DNA of 64,000 bases from JANXSD01 sp038206385 (GCA_038206385.1 JBBRAW010000002.1:30610-94609), one strand, 5' to 3'. Counted from the first letter of the stretch, positions 17,896 through 27,389 are shown. The notes: a model not told the origin generated them from the sequence alone. Numbers and translations: made by a program.

Positions 17896-19542
17896 TTAAT
17901 CAATCTTACTGGAAACAAACAATCCAGTAAACTTGAAAGTTTCACCATCAAATAATCCTTTATCACTTAGTTTTAATTGAGGAATCACCAATAACGCCAT
18001 AAACGATAATGTCATGTACGGAGCACGAAGTTTTGAACCCATCAACTTCGTTTGTTTGTCGATTTTTTCATAGGCATGTCCAATGGTTTCACAATCTTGA
18101 TCACTCATTAATCCAGCAATGGGTAATGCAATTGACATCTCCAAATCTGCATCTACTAAACTTAATCCTCCAGTATGTTTGATCAATAAATTAACTGCTC
18201 GCATTATTGATTCATCATCTGCACCAACTGCAATTATGTTATGCGAATCATGTGCAACACTAGATGCAATAGCACCACGTTTTAATTCAAAATTTTTAAT
18301 GAATGCAAAGGAGGGCGCCGAATTATTATATCGATTTACAACAACCATCTTTAATAAATCTCTTTCAGCATCAGCAACAGCAAAGTCATTTTCTATTTTC
18401 ACTTTTTCATGTAATTCACGAGTGATTAACTGTCCATCTAATGCTTCGATTACACGAATGTTTTCTCCATCAGCGCGAAGTTGAAACTCATTAATTATTT
18501 TCGACGATGTTTTAAAATTATTTATGATCGCATGCTTTTTAGGCGCTAAAAAACATACACCGTTTTCTGCAACAACTTCACCGTTTATTACAGTCATATT
18601 CACATGAAAATCTTTTAAATTATTCACAACGATAAAATCTGCTGGATCATTTGGTTGAAGCAATCCAACATTTAGTTTGTAATGTTTTACGGCATTTACA
18701 CAAGCAACATTTAATACATCAAATAATTCGTAACCCAAATCAATTGCACGCTTCACATGCGCATTGATATGATTCAATAATAATTCATCTGGATGTTTGT
18801 CGTCGCAACAAAACATACACATCGAAGGATGACTTTTTAGTAAAGGATGCAAAGCTTCAAAGTTTCTTGCTGCAGAGCCTTCGCGAATTAAAATTTTCAT
18901 TCCATGATTCACTTTTTCTAAAGCTTCTTCAAGCGTGAAACATTCATGATCGGTACTTATTCCTGCAGCAATATAATTCGCTGCATCATCTCCTCTTAAA
19001 CCGGGAGCATGTCCATCAACAGGTTTTCCTAAACGATGTGCTATCGCAATTTTTTTCATCACTTCTGGATCCTTAAAAAGCACACCAGGATAATTCATCA
19101 TCTCACTCAAATAAACGATGTCATCGCGCATCAACAATTCTTCAACAGCTTTCGAATCTAAAATAGCTCCAGAAGTTTCGAAACTTGTTGCTGGTACACA
19201 TGAAGGAGCTCCGAAATTAAATTTCAACTTCGCTTCTTTGGCATTTTCTAACATGTAATAAACTCCTTCCATTCCATTCACATTCGCAATTTCATGAGGA
19301 TCACTTACTGTTGAAACGGTTCCATGTTTTAAAGCAACACGGGCAAACTCATACGGAGTAAGCATCGAACTCTCAATGTGAATATGTGCATCCACAAATC
19401 CAGGCATGATAAAAATGTTTGATGGTGCTTCTCCCTCTTCAAAACGCAAAATCCTGCCATCTTTTATAAATAGTGTTCCGGACATAATTTTTCGGTTAAG
19501 TACATCTATCACCTGACCACTAATTTGCTGGATGTTGCGCAT
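17896..19542 (-). CDS. ade: Adenine deaminase
   Basis: Hydrolyses adenine to hypoxanthine and ammonia for purine salvage. It is a 548-residue amidohydrolase-fold metalloenzyme, the usual length for the Ade family. Metal-binding HIHIES lies in GFVDAHIHIESS (about 48-59). The family-specific segments AVSDPHE-like TVSDPHEIANV and DGHAPGL are present, and ISTDHE precedes the catalytic region. A C-terminal beta domain contains SVAHDSHNIIAVG. A perfect TACCTTTG -7 box ends 16 bases before the ATG, so the untranslated leader must be very short. It probably reads through into the small lipoprotein gene downstream. Confidence 0.94.
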   Translation of the reverse strand: MRNIQQISGQVIDVLNRKIMSGTLFIKDGRILRFEEGEAPSNIFIMPGFVDAHIHIESSMLTPYEFARVALKHGTVSTVSDPHEIANVNGMEGVYYMLENAKEAKLKFNFGAPSCVPATSFETSGAILDSKAVEELLMRDDIVYLSEMMNYPGVLFKDPEVMKKIAIAHRLGKPVDGHAPGLRGDDAANYIAAGISTDHECFTLEEALEKVNHGMKILIREGSAARNFEALHPLLKSHPSMCMFCCDDKHPDELLLNHINAHVKRAIDLGYELFDVLNVACVNAVKHYKLNVGLLQPNDPADFIVVNNLKDFHVNMTVINGEVVAENGVCFLAPKKHAIINNFKTSSKIINEFQLRADGENIRVIEALDGQLITRELHEKVKIENDFAVADAERDLLKMVVVNRYNNSAPSFAFIKNFELKRGAIASSVAHDSHNIIAVGADDESIMRAVNLLIKHTGGLSLVDADLEMSIALPIAGLMSDQDCETIGHAYEKIDKQTKLMGSKLRAPYMTLSFMALLVIPQLKLSDKGLFDGETFKFTGLFVSSKID

Positions 19543-19558
19543 ATTCTAAAATTTTATG

Positions 19559-19566
19559 CAAAGGTA
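19559..19566 (-). promoter_or_regulatory. Candidate -7 box for ade
   Basis: Minus-strand TACCTTTG matches TAnnTTTG exactly, ending 16 bases before the ATG at 19542. A TSS about 4-7 bases downstream would leave a leader of roughly 10 bases. Confidence 0.55.
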
Positions 19567-19653
19567 AAAGGATCGAGGTGAACAAGAAGAAAAAATATAA
19601 ATGGATTTGTAATCAATATTATTTTTTGCTTACATATATTCTTGAATAATCCT

Positions 19654-19661
19654 TAAATTTG
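19654..19661 (+). promoter_or_regulatory. Candidate promoter of the cold-shock gene
   Basis: TAAATTTG matches TAnnTTTG, 29 bases before the ATG at 19691. A TTTG lies at 19625-19628, 25 bp upstream, slightly longer than the usual -33/-7 spacing. Confidence 0.5.
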
Positions 19662-19690
19662 GCTGATTCAATACAATTAATTCCAATTCA

Positions 19691-19885
19691 ATGAAAACAG
19701 GTAAAGTAAAATTCTTCAACGAGGCCAAGGGATATGGTTTTATTCTTGAAGACGAAACAAACAACGAAGTCTTTATTCACCACAGTGGACTAGTCGACAA
19801 AGTTCGTGAAAACGATCATGTAAGCTATGATGTTATTGAAGGTAGAAAAGGGATGAACGCTGTAAACGTAACGAAGATTCAATAG
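19691..19885 (+). CDS. Cold-shock domain protein (CspA family)
   Basis: A 64-residue protein made of a single cold-shock OB fold. It binds single-stranded RNA and DNA and typically acts as an RNA chaperone. The opening TGKVKFFNEAKGYGFI includes RNP1 (KGYGFI), and RNP2 is VFIHHS; the normal VFVH-type core and aromatic residues are present. It is slightly shorter than the 67-70 residues of E. coli CspA. It is monocistronic, between divergent ade and downstream recG, with its own TAAATTTG box and a strong terminator directly after the stop. The short 5' leader holds no obvious long cold-shock structure. Confidence 0.94.
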   Translation: MKTGKVKFFNEAKGYGFILEDETNNEVFIHHSGLVDKVRENDHVSYDVIEGRKGMNAVNVTKIQ

Positions 19886-19909
19886 TTAATTGCTTCTTCC
19901 TAAGGTACG

Positions 19910-19948
19910 AATCCCGCTTCACATTTTTGGAGCGGGATTTTCGCTTTT
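19910..19948 (+). terminator. Intrinsic terminator of the cold-shock gene
   Basis: AATCCCGCT (19910-19918) pairs perfectly with AGCGGGATT (19931-19939) around a 12-base loop, followed by a T-rich tail (TTTTCGCTTTT). It begins 25 bases after the stop codon. Confidence 0.85.
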
Positions 19949-20024
19949 AAATGTTATGATTTAAACATCATCACTAATTTTCATAAGCAACTATTTTTTC
20001 GGAAAATGCTATCTCTTTCCTTAA

Positions 20025-20032
20025 TACTTTTG
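20025..20032 (+). promoter_or_regulatory. Candidate -7 box for recG, implying a leaderless mRNA
   Basis: TACTTTTG matches TAnnTTTG. The first ATG is at 20035, only two bases after it, and a second in-frame ATG is at 20041. A normal start point would fall at or just before the second ATG, which favours that start and a leaderless transcript. Confidence 0.5.
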
Positions 20033-20034
20033 CA

Positions 20035-22149
20035 ATGCTAATGCGCTCACAAAATTTCTTCGAATCTTCTATCGAATACCTGAAAGGTGTTGGTCCGCAA
20101 AGGGCTGAGGTTTTGCGTTCCGAACTAGGAATTAAAACTTTTGGAGATCTCCTTCGCCATTATCCTTTTCGTTATGTCGATCGTTCAAAATTTTATTCGA
20201 TAAGCGATATCCGTGAGGATCTTCCCTTCATTCAAATTAAAGGGAAAATTATTCGTATTACTCCTCATGGTGATAAACGTACCACCCGACTTTCTGCCAT
20301 CTTTACGGATGGAGTTGGGCAACTCGAACTCGTTTGGTTTCAAGGAGTGAAATGGATGAAAGAGAATCTAAAATTAGGCACTGAATATGTCGTTTTTGGA
20401 AAGCCTAATCTTTATAATGGTAAGTTTAATATTGTTCATCCGGAAGTAGAAGAAAGTGCGAAACTGGAAGGGCAAAATGGTCCATCATTAGCTGGCGTTT
20501 ATGCAACTACTGAAAAATGTAAAGCTCGTGGTTTGGATAGTAAAGCAATTTTGAAATTGCAACGAACAATTCTTTCATCGATGCCGATTTCAATTCCTGA
20601 AACGCTTTCTTCAACTATTATTCAACAGAAAAAATTGTTGCCAATACGTGAAGCGTTAATCAATATTCATATTCCTTCTGATGACGTTTTACTTTCAGCA
20701 GCGACTTATCGTTTGAAGTTTGAAGAATTATTTTATATCCAATTGCGATTGTTAAAAGCAAAAGCTATTCGAACAGATCAATACAAGGGAATGTTGATTA
20801 ATAAAATTGGTGAACGCTTTAATGAGTTCTATCATCAACATCTTCCATTCGAATTAACGAATGCACAGAAAAGAGTTTTGAAAGAAATTCGTGCGGATAT
20901 GGGTACTGGCAAACAAATGAATCGTTTACTTCAAGGTGATGTTGGAAGTGGTAAAACGATGGTAGCATTGTTAAGTATGTTGATGGTACTTGATAATGGA
21001 TACCAAGCATGTTTGATGGCTCCAACAGAAATTTTAGCGAGTCAACATTTTCAATCGATAGCAGAACAACTGCAAAATATGGATTTGAAAATTGGATTGC
21101 TTACTGGCAGTACAAAAAAATCTCATCGTGATTTTTTATTGGAAGAATTAAAAAATGGAAATCTTCAAATTTTAATCGGTACACATGCTTTGATTGAAGA
21201 TCGGGTGCAGTTTAAAAATTTAGGTTTAGTGGTGATAGATGAACAACATCGTTTTGGTGTTGAGCAACGCGCAAAGCTGTGGATGAAAGATGCAGAGGTT
21301 CCGCACGTATTGGTAATGACTGCTACACCAATTCCACGAACATTAGCAATGACGTTGTATGGAGATTTGGATACATCAATTATTGATGAATTACCTCCTG
21401 GAAGAAAACCAATAAAAACAATTCATCGCAACGAATCGAATCGTTTAGGTGTATTTGGTTTTATGAAAGAAGAGATTGCAAAAGGCCGACAGATTTATGT
21501 TGTGTACCCATTGATTGAAGAATCAGAAAAGTTGGATTATACAAATCTGATGTATGGATTTGAATCTATTTGCAGAGAGTTTCCGATGCCGCAGTATTAT
21601 GTGAGTATCGTTCATGGTAGGATGAAACCTTCAGAGAAAAATGCAGAGATGAATCGATTCAAAGAACATCAAACACATATCATGGTTGCAACAACAGTAA
21701 TTGAAGTTGGTGTAAATATTCCGAATGCATCTGTGATGGTAATTGAAAGTGCTGAACGTTTTGGATTATCGCAATTGCATCAGCTTCGTGGTAGGGTAGG
21801 TCGTGGTGCTGAACAAAGTTTTTGTGTGTTGATGACCGGAAGTAAGTTAAGTAATGATGCTCGCTTACGAATGAAAACAATGTGTGATACCAATGATGGT
21901 TTTGTGATTGCGGAAACGGATTTAAAACTCAGAGGACCTGGCGACATTGCAGGAACACAACAATCAGGAGTAGTGAATTTACATATCGCTGATCTTGTAA
22001 AAGATGTAGCAATCATGGAAGAGGTAAGAATCATCGCCTCAGAAATTCTTCAAAAAGATCATCAACTTATTTTACCAGAACATCAAGTTTTCAATGAACA
22101 ACTTTCGATTTTACAGAATGATAAAAGTTATTATAGTAGAGTGAGCTGA
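20035..22149 (+). CDS. recG: ATP-dependent DNA helicase RecG
   Basis: A branch-migrating helicase that remodels stalled forks and Holliday junctions. At 704 residues it is of normal length. The N-terminal wedge/OB domain begins with EYLKGVGPQRAEVL and contains HYPFRYVDR. The helicase core has Walker A GDVGSGKT (about 301-308), the Walker B variant DEQHRFG, motif III TATPIPRTLAMT and the C-terminal QLRGRVGRG segment near 585. The RecG-specific tail ends with LKLRGPGDIAGTQQSG and the region after it. Two in-frame ATGs (20035, 20041) are possible starts; the promoter position favours 20041. The frame stays open for 65 codons after the TGA stop. Confidence 0.95.
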   Translation: MLMRSQNFFESSIEYLKGVGPQRAEVLRSELGIKTFGDLLRHYPFRYVDRSKFYSISDIREDLPFIQIKGKIIRITPHGDKRTTRLSAIFTDGVGQLELVWFQGVKWMKENLKLGTEYVVFGKPNLYNGKFNIVHPEVEESAKLEGQNGPSLAGVYATTEKCKARGLDSKAILKLQRTILSSMPISIPETLSSTIIQQKKLLPIREALINIHIPSDDVLLSAATYRLKFEELFYIQLRLLKAKAIRTDQYKGMLINKIGERFNEFYHQHLPFELTNAQKRVLKEIRADMGTGKQMNRLLQGDVGSGKTMVALLSMLMVLDNGYQACLMAPTEILASQHFQSIAEQLQNMDLKIGLLTGSTKKSHRDFLLEELKNGNLQILIGTHALIEDRVQFKNLGLVVIDEQHRFGVEQRAKLWMKDAEVPHVLVMTATPIPRTLAMTLYGDLDTSIIDELPPGRKPIKTIHRNESNRLGVFGFMKEEIAKGRQIYVVYPLIEESEKLDYTNLMYGFESICREFPMPQYYVSIVHGRMKPSEKNAEMNRFKEHQTHIMVATTVIEVGVNIPNASVMVIESAERFGLSQLHQLRGRVGRGAEQSFCVLMTGSKLSNDARLRMKTMCDTNDGFVIAETDLKLRGPGDIAGTQQSGVVNLHIADLVKDVAIMEEVRIIASEILQKDHQLILPEHQVFNEQLSILQNDKSYYSRVS

Positions 22150-22230
22150 AAAATAATTCTGAATTCAGATCCGAAGAGATTAAATAAATCAAAAATTAAT
22201 GAAAAGCTCGAATTACTAAGAAATGGAAAA

Positions 22231-22344
22231 GTGAATAATATTAAATGGCTCAAAATGAAATCTATTTTTTATATAATATTTTCGATTTTATCATTCGTTA
22301 TTTTGCTATTTCTGGTAAAGTTTTTAATTCGCAATACACATTAA
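22231..22344 (+). CDS. Possible tiny membrane peptide downstream of recG
   Basis: A weakly supported open frame. From GTG at 22231 (or ATG at 22255) it encodes about 37 (or 29) residues dominated by one hydrophobic helix, FYIIFSILSFVILLFLVKF, with basic flanks. It is in the same frame as recG, and the whole 195 bases between the recG TGA and this TAA are open, so it could be a remnant of a longer gene that has lost its start. No homolog comes to mind. Chance cannot be excluded in DNA this AT-rich. Confidence 0.25.
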   Translation: MNNIKWLKMKSIFYIIFSILSFVILLFLVKFLIRNTH

Positions 22345-22359
22345 GTGCTAGTCTATTTT

Positions 22360-22407
22360 ATTCCTTTTCATTGCCCATGGTTTAAACCATGGGCGATAAA
22401 AAGGAAT
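22360..22407. repeat. REP-like palindrome between recG and purL
   Basis: The core GCCCATGGTTTAAACCATGGGC (22373-22394 in full) is a perfect 22-base palindrome. Outer arms ATTCCTTTT (22360-22368) and AAAAGGAAT (22399-22407) pair across it, so the full hairpin spans 48 bases. It lies between the convergent 3' ends of recG and purL. It may act as a bidirectional terminator or mRNA stabiliser, but its form is that of a Bacteroidota REP element. The rest of this 323-bp gap has only the doubtful tiny frame at 22231. Confidence 0.75.
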
Positions 22408-22472
22408 TATTATATTCACTCAAACCATCAATGCGAAAGATTATTTTTTAACAAGCTCGTAATTCGTAATTT

Positions 22473-24707
22473 TTAATTCATTAAAATCCCAATAGCATTG
22501 TCATACGCATCTTTAAATTCACCAACAGTTCCGTAATTTGTTTCATCAATTATGATTTGATCACTAGCTACTTCACCAAGATTTATAAAATCAATTTCGC
22601 TATCAGCAACAAGTTCAACGAATGCATCTAATTTGTCAGCATTAACACTTACTAAAATTCTGCTTTGAGATTCTCCAAAAAGAAATGCATCCTTACGAAG
22701 ATCCTCATCCGTTTCAATTTTAAATCCTAATCCATTTGGAAGAGCAGATTCTAAAAGTGTAATGAATAATCCCCCATCTGAAACATCATGAGCACTTTCA
22801 ATTAGCCCTTTTGCAATTAAATTCTTCACTAATTGTTGAACATGTAGTTCTTCTTTTAAATCAAGAAAAGGCGCTGGAGAATTTTTTATCTTGCAATAAG
22901 AATATAAATATTCAGAAGAGTTGATATCGTTTCTCGCTGTTCCCAATAAAAATAAAGTATCGCATTCTTGTTTGAAATCAAGCGTCATTATTTTTTTCTT
23001 ATCAGCAACAATTCCTAGCATTCCTATTGTGGGAGTAGGAAATACTGGAACTTCACCTTGTTCATTTTTTGATTGATTGTAAAAACTAACGTTACCACCT
23101 GTAACTGGTGTTTCAAAAGCTAAACATGCGCTACTCATTCCTTTTATTGAATGAACAAATTGCCAATACACTTCAGGATTATAAGGATTTCCAAAATTCA
23201 AACAATTTGTAACTGCCGAAGGAGTTCCACCCGCACAAATAATATTTCTTGCCGCTTCAGCAACAGCAATTGCGCAACCTGTTTCAGGATCTGCATAAAC
23301 ATATCTTGGATTGCAATCTGTAGTTAATGCTAAAGCTTTTTTTGTTCCACGAACTTCAACTACCGCAGCATCCGAAGGACGATTTGTTGTTAAATTAATT
23401 GTTCCTACCATCGAATCATATTGGTTTGTCACCCAACGTTTAGAAGCAATATTCGGATGACTCGCCAAATGCATCATCACCGCTTTTAAGTCTTGTGGTT
23501 CTTGGACAGTATCAATTTTAAAGGCTTTATTTTTTGCGATGTAAGTAGGCTCTTTATATTCACGTTGATAAATTGGAGCACCACCACCAAGAACTAAATC
23601 ATCAGAAGGGATATCAGCTAATAATTCTTCATGCATATAAAAATGCAATCGATCACCTTTTGTTACTTCACCAATTTCTGTACAATTTAAATCCCATTTT
23701 TCGAATACTTTTCTCACCAAATCTTCTTCACCTTTCTTTACCACAACAAGCATTCGTTCTTGTGATTCACTCAACAAAATTTCCCAACCTTTCATATTCG
23801 ACTGACGCGTTGGAACCTTATCTAAGTAAATACGCATTCCATGTTTACCTTTCGCCGACATTTCACTTGTTGAACAAATAATTCCTGCCGCACCCATGTC
23901 TTGCATCCCGATAACGGCTCCAGTTTTTATAACTTCAAGAGTTGCTTCTAGTAATAATTTTTCCATAAAAGGATCACCAACTTGAACTGATGGTAAATCT
24001 TCGTGTGAGTCTTCGTGCAAATCACCAGAGGCAAATGTAGCTCCATGAATTCCATCTTTACCAGTTGATGAACCAACAATAAAAACAGTATTTCCTTCAC
24101 CATATGATGTTGCAGAAACTGTTTCTCCAACTTTTACAATGCCAACCGACATTGCATTCACCAAAATATTTACGTTATAACAATCATCAAAAAATACTTC
24201 ACCACCAACTGTTGGAATTCCAAATGCATTACCATAATCACCAATTCCTTTTACAACTCCACGCATCAACCATTTTGTTTTTTCTAAAGAGGGATTACCA
24301 AAGCGTAAAGAATTTAATTGTGCAATCGGTCGTGCACCCATTGTAAAAATATCACGGTTAATTCCACCAACACCAGTAGCTGCACCTTGGTACGGCTCAA
24401 TAGCAGAAGGATGATTATGCGACTCAATTTTAAATGCACAAGCTAATCCATCGCCAATAGCCACTAAGCCCGCATTTTCTTCGCCAGCTTTCGCTAACAT
24501 GTGAGGGCCGTCTTTCGGAAGTGTCTTCAACCACGTAATCGAATTTTTATACGAACAATGCTCCGACCACATCACCGAAAAAATACTTAATTCAGTAAAG
24601 TTTGGAGTCCGGCCAAGTATGGTTTTAATTTTTTCAAATTCTTCTGGCAATAATCCGAGTTTACTTGCTGTTTCAATCGTGATTTGCTCTTCCGTAGCAG
24701 TTGACAT
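22473..24707 (-). CDS. purL: Phosphoribosylformylglycinamidine synthase subunit PurL (small type)
   Basis: Converts FGAR, ATP and glutamine-derived ammonia to FGAM in purine synthesis. At 744 residues it is the small, stand-alone PurL that works with PurQ and PurS, not the 1,300-residue single-chain enzyme. Motifs visible are EHCSYKNS (about 50-57), the ATP/FGAR-binding KIESHNHPSAIEPYQGAATG, GIGDYGN, the repeat-half sequences GGAPIY and LNFGNP, and SAHDVSDGG near residue 635. Neither purQ nor purS is adjacent. The divergent membrane-protein gene starts 79 bp away. A one-mismatch -7 box, TAACTTCG (24741-24748, minus), lies 33 bases upstream. Confidence 0.95.
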   Translation of the reverse strand: MSTATEEQITIETASKLGLLPEEFEKIKTILGRTPNFTELSIFSVMWSEHCSYKNSITWLKTLPKDGPHMLAKAGEENAGLVAIGDGLACAFKIESHNHPSAIEPYQGAATGVGGINRDIFTMGARPIAQLNSLRFGNPSLEKTKWLMRGVVKGIGDYGNAFGIPTVGGEVFFDDCYNVNILVNAMSVGIVKVGETVSATSYGEGNTVFIVGSSTGKDGIHGATFASGDLHEDSHEDLPSVQVGDPFMEKLLLEATLEVIKTGAVIGMQDMGAAGIICSTSEMSAKGKHGMRIYLDKVPTRQSNMKGWEILLSESQERMLVVVKKGEEDLVRKVFEKWDLNCTEIGEVTKGDRLHFYMHEELLADIPSDDLVLGGGAPIYQREYKEPTYIAKNKAFKIDTVQEPQDLKAVMMHLASHPNIASKRWVTNQYDSMVGTINLTTNRPSDAAVVEVRGTKKALALTTDCNPRYVYADPETGCAIAVAEAARNIICAGGTPSAVTNCLNFGNPYNPEVYWQFVHSIKGMSSACLAFETPVTGGNVSFYNQSKNEQGEVPVFPTPTIGMLGIVADKKKIMTLDFKQECDTLFLLGTARNDINSSEYLYSYCKIKNSPAPFLDLKEELHVQQLVKNLIAKGLIESAHDVSDGGLFITLLESALPNGLGFKIETDEDLRKDAFLFGESQSRILVSVNADKLDAFVELVADSEIDFINLGEVASDQIIIDETNYGTVGEFKDAYDNAIGILMN

Positions 24708-24773
24708 GGAAATGTTTTTTTGAGTAGTTAAAGATTGCAGCGAAGTTAAAGATTCTTAACTCACGTCTTTTTA

Positions 24774-24781
24774 TACCTTTG
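24774..24781 (+). promoter_or_regulatory. Candidate -7 box for the paralogous membrane-protein pair, leaderless
   Basis: TACCTTTG matches TAnnTTTG and ends only five bases before the ATG at 24787, so the expected start point falls on or next to the start codon. Confidence 0.5.
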
Positions 24782-24786
24782 GCAAA

Positions 24787-26106
24787 ATGTTGGAAATTTT
24801 ATTGTCATTTATTTATATCCTTATTTTCCTGATAATCATAGGGAAAATGTCTTTTTTTAAGATGGAAAAGGTGAGTGCTAAAACTTTTCAGCTACTTTTT
24901 TTGATAAAGATAGGAGCGGCTGTGCTCCTTTATATGATTTATACGCGCTTTTATCCAGATCGCGAACATGCAGATATCTTCAAATATTATGATGATTCTG
25001 CAATTATTTACAATGCAGCTTTTAGCCATCCATTAGATTTTATTAGGATGTTTACTGGACTTACTGCGAATTCAAGTGACTTATGGCATTACTATGATGC
25101 GATGCACAATTGGTTTAATAGCGAAATGATTTTTAATGATAGTCGTACGATGATTCGATTGAATACGCTGTTACGCTTTTTCTCTTTCGGAACGTATTTT
25201 CCCCATGCAATAATTATGAGTTTTCTAGCAATGATGGGTCTGACGGGAATATTTAAAGTCTTTATTGCTGTTTTACCTAGGAGAGAATTCTTTATGTCAA
25301 TATTAGTTTATCTCTTACCTTCAACTTTATTATGGAGCTCAGGAATGATTAAAGAAGCATTCTTAATTTTTTCTATTGGAATGCTAATTTATTGTATTCA
25401 CATTTATTTGGCAGATAGAAAATTGAATGCAATAAGAATTGCAGGAACATTCTTTTTTGGATTTTCTTTGTTGTGCATAAAATCCTATGTTTTATTTGCA
25501 ATAATACCAGGAATTGTAACTTGGATTATTTGCGAAAAATGGCGTGTAAAAAAGGTAGCTACAGCTTTAATAGTTCATGGAAGTTATTTATTGATATTAT
25601 TTAATGTGGCATTTATTTTTACACATCATTCTGTGCCAGTATTGTTAAGTACAAAGCAAAATGAATTTTATCTTGTTGCAATAAAAGAGCAAGCAAAGAG
25701 TATGATTCATTTAAATCAAATGGATGGAACAATTAGCTCTTTAATAAAGAATATTCCTGGTGCATTTGCTATTACTTTATTTCGACCATATATAGGGGAG
25801 TCAAAAAATCCATTGATACTTATTGCTGCATTTGAGAATGCATTCATTTTATTATTTCTAATTATTTGTATTTTGGGATTGCGAAAAAATTGGAATTATA
25901 AGATGCCTTCTGTATTTTATTTATGTCTATATTTCAGTATTATTATCTTTGTTTTGATTGGATTGGTAACACCGATTTTAGGCGCAATTGTTAGGTATAA
26001 AGTTCCCGCATTAACCTTTCTGTTATTTGCATTTTTCTGTCTAACGAAAAGTAAATGGGTGAATTATTGTCCTGAAAAACTTAACGGAATTTTATTTTTT
26101 CAATAG
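24787..26106 (+). CDS. Uncharacterised polytopic membrane protein, paralog 1
   Basis: A 439-residue inner-membrane protein with about ten or more predicted transmembrane helices and no signal peptide. A soluble loop after the second helix carries ADIFKYYDDSAIIYN and later IFNDSRTMIRLNTLLRFFSF. A conserved-looking stretch is LLPSTLLWSSGMIKEAFLIF. Near the end come TLFRPYIGE and IVRYKVPAL. The second gene shares this order of motifs (IFND...RF.SFG, LPS.L..S...KE..L.F, A.TRPF, RFK.PA), so the two are tandem paralogs separated by two bases. The overall design resembles GT-C glycosyltransferases or polysaccharide polymerases, but I cannot identify an active site and assign no function. Confidence 0.75.
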   Translation: MLEILLSFIYILIFLIIIGKMSFFKMEKVSAKTFQLLFLIKIGAAVLLYMIYTRFYPDREHADIFKYYDDSAIIYNAAFSHPLDFIRMFTGLTANSSDLWHYYDAMHNWFNSEMIFNDSRTMIRLNTLLRFFSFGTYFPHAIIMSFLAMMGLTGIFKVFIAVLPRREFFMSILVYLLPSTLLWSSGMIKEAFLIFSIGMLIYCIHIYLADRKLNAIRIAGTFFFGFSLLCIKSYVLFAIIPGIVTWIICEKWRVKKVATALIVHGSYLLILFNVAFIFTHHSVPVLLSTKQNEFYLVAIKEQAKSMIHLNQMDGTISSLIKNIPGAFAITLFRPYIGESKNPLILIAAFENAFILLFLIICILGLRKNWNYKMPSVFYLCLYFSIIIFVLIGLVTPILGAIVRYKVPALTFLLFAFFCLTKSKWVNYCPEKLNGILFFQ

Positions 26107-26108
26107 AT

Positions 26109-27389
26109 ATGATTGCATCAATTTACATAATTGTTATTTGCTTGATGATTTATAGATTCAGAAAATTACATCTAAATGCAATTTCAGAATTCATTCCAAT
26201 ATCTTATTTCATTATAAAATGCGTTTGCGGAATAGGTGTATGGATTTTGTATCGTGATTATTTTAAAAATGGCGATATGCTTGGATACATGAAAGAGACA
26301 GAAATCATGTATCAGCTATTTAAACAATCTCCCACTGATTTTTTACAATCGACATTAGGCCTAGGGCAATTAGATTTACTAAAAAATATTGAGCATTGGA
26401 ATGCAGAAACTTATAACCCAATCTTTAACGATAATAAGAGTTTTTTAATCTTCAATTTGGTGATTCGATTCCTGTCATTTGGCAATGTTTATGCTCAAAT
26501 CGTTTGGATAAACTTTGCATCCTATATCGGTTTGTTAAGCTTATATAAATGTTTTAATGAAAATTCATTTACGACTGAAACGAAGCAAAAAAAACCCACT
26601 GATTTTGATTATTTAAGGTTTATTCCATTCGTTTTACCTAGCGTTTTAATTTTTGGTTCAGCTTTACTTAAAGAATCACTCTTGCTTTTTGCGTTTGGAC
26701 TATTTGTTCGAAGAACGCAACTTGCTTTTAGTTTTTCGAACAACAAAAATTATTTGTACTTCCTCATTTCCTTAATTTTTTTATTATTTATAAAACCTTA
26801 TTTGTTACTCATTCTTCTTTCTGGAATTTTTGCTTTGTTTTTTCACAAGAAAATGCCATCAGTAAATGTTAAGTTAATTTTCATTTCGATTTACTGTGGA
26901 GGATTGCTCGAATTACTTTTAGCAGGAAAATTCTTTCCGCAATTTGACCTTCCAACATATCTTTTCGGACAACGATTAAATTTAATGAGGAACGCAATTA
27001 TGAGTGCTTCCAATAATTTAATTAATCCTATCTCCTTCGCACCTGAAACATTTTCATTTCTGCGTCATGTACCGCAAGCAATAATTTCAGCATTTACACG
27101 CCCGTTTCCCAATGAAATTGAACAATGGTGGATGACCCCAATAAGTTTTGATTCAATAATTGTAGCAACTCTTATAATATACTTAATTTTCAAAAGAAAA
27201 ACACTCCGAATTCTTCATTCACCATTTGCGTTACTAATGTTTTTTTCGTCTTTGGTATTATTGATGTTGATCGGTTTTACAATTCCTGTTATTGGAAATC
27301 TTGTACGATTTAAAATGCCAGCCATGTTGATGTTAGCCTTATCTATGACTAGTTTCAAATTGAATAAATCTAACTTGTTCCAAACGTAA
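26109..27389 (+). CDS. Uncharacterised polytopic membrane protein, paralog 2
   Basis: A 426-residue inner-membrane protein that is a divergent tandem copy of the preceding gene, starting two bases after its stop and certainly co-transcribed. Shared landmarks are an acidic loop (KNGDMLGYMKETEIMYQLF), IFNDNKSFLIFNLVIRFLSFG, VLPSVLIFGSALLKESLLLF, a central block of hydrophobic helices, SAFTRPFPNEIEQWW and NLVRFKMPAM. The Lys-Glu pair after the PS motif and the Arg-Pro near the C-terminus are the best candidates for conserved functional residues. No enzymatic motif is recognised. Heterodimer formation by the two copies is possible. Confidence 0.75.
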   Translation: MIASIYIIVICLMIYRFRKLHLNAISEFIPISYFIIKCVCGIGVWILYRDYFKNGDMLGYMKETEIMYQLFKQSPTDFLQSTLGLGQLDLLKNIEHWNAETYNPIFNDNKSFLIFNLVIRFLSFGNVYAQIVWINFASYIGLLSLYKCFNENSFTTETKQKKPTDFDYLRFIPFVLPSVLIFGSALLKESLLLFAFGLFVRRTQLAFSFSNNKNYLYFLISLIFLLFIKPYLLLILLSGIFALFFHKKMPSVNVKLIFISIYCGGLLELLLAGKFFPQFDLPTYLFGQRLNLMRNAIMSASNNLINPISFAPETFSFLRHVPQAIISAFTRPFPNEIEQWWMTPISFDSIIVATLIIYLIFKRKTLRILHSPFALLMFFSSLVLLMLIGFTIPVIGNLVRFKMPAMLMLALSMTSFKLNKSNLFQT

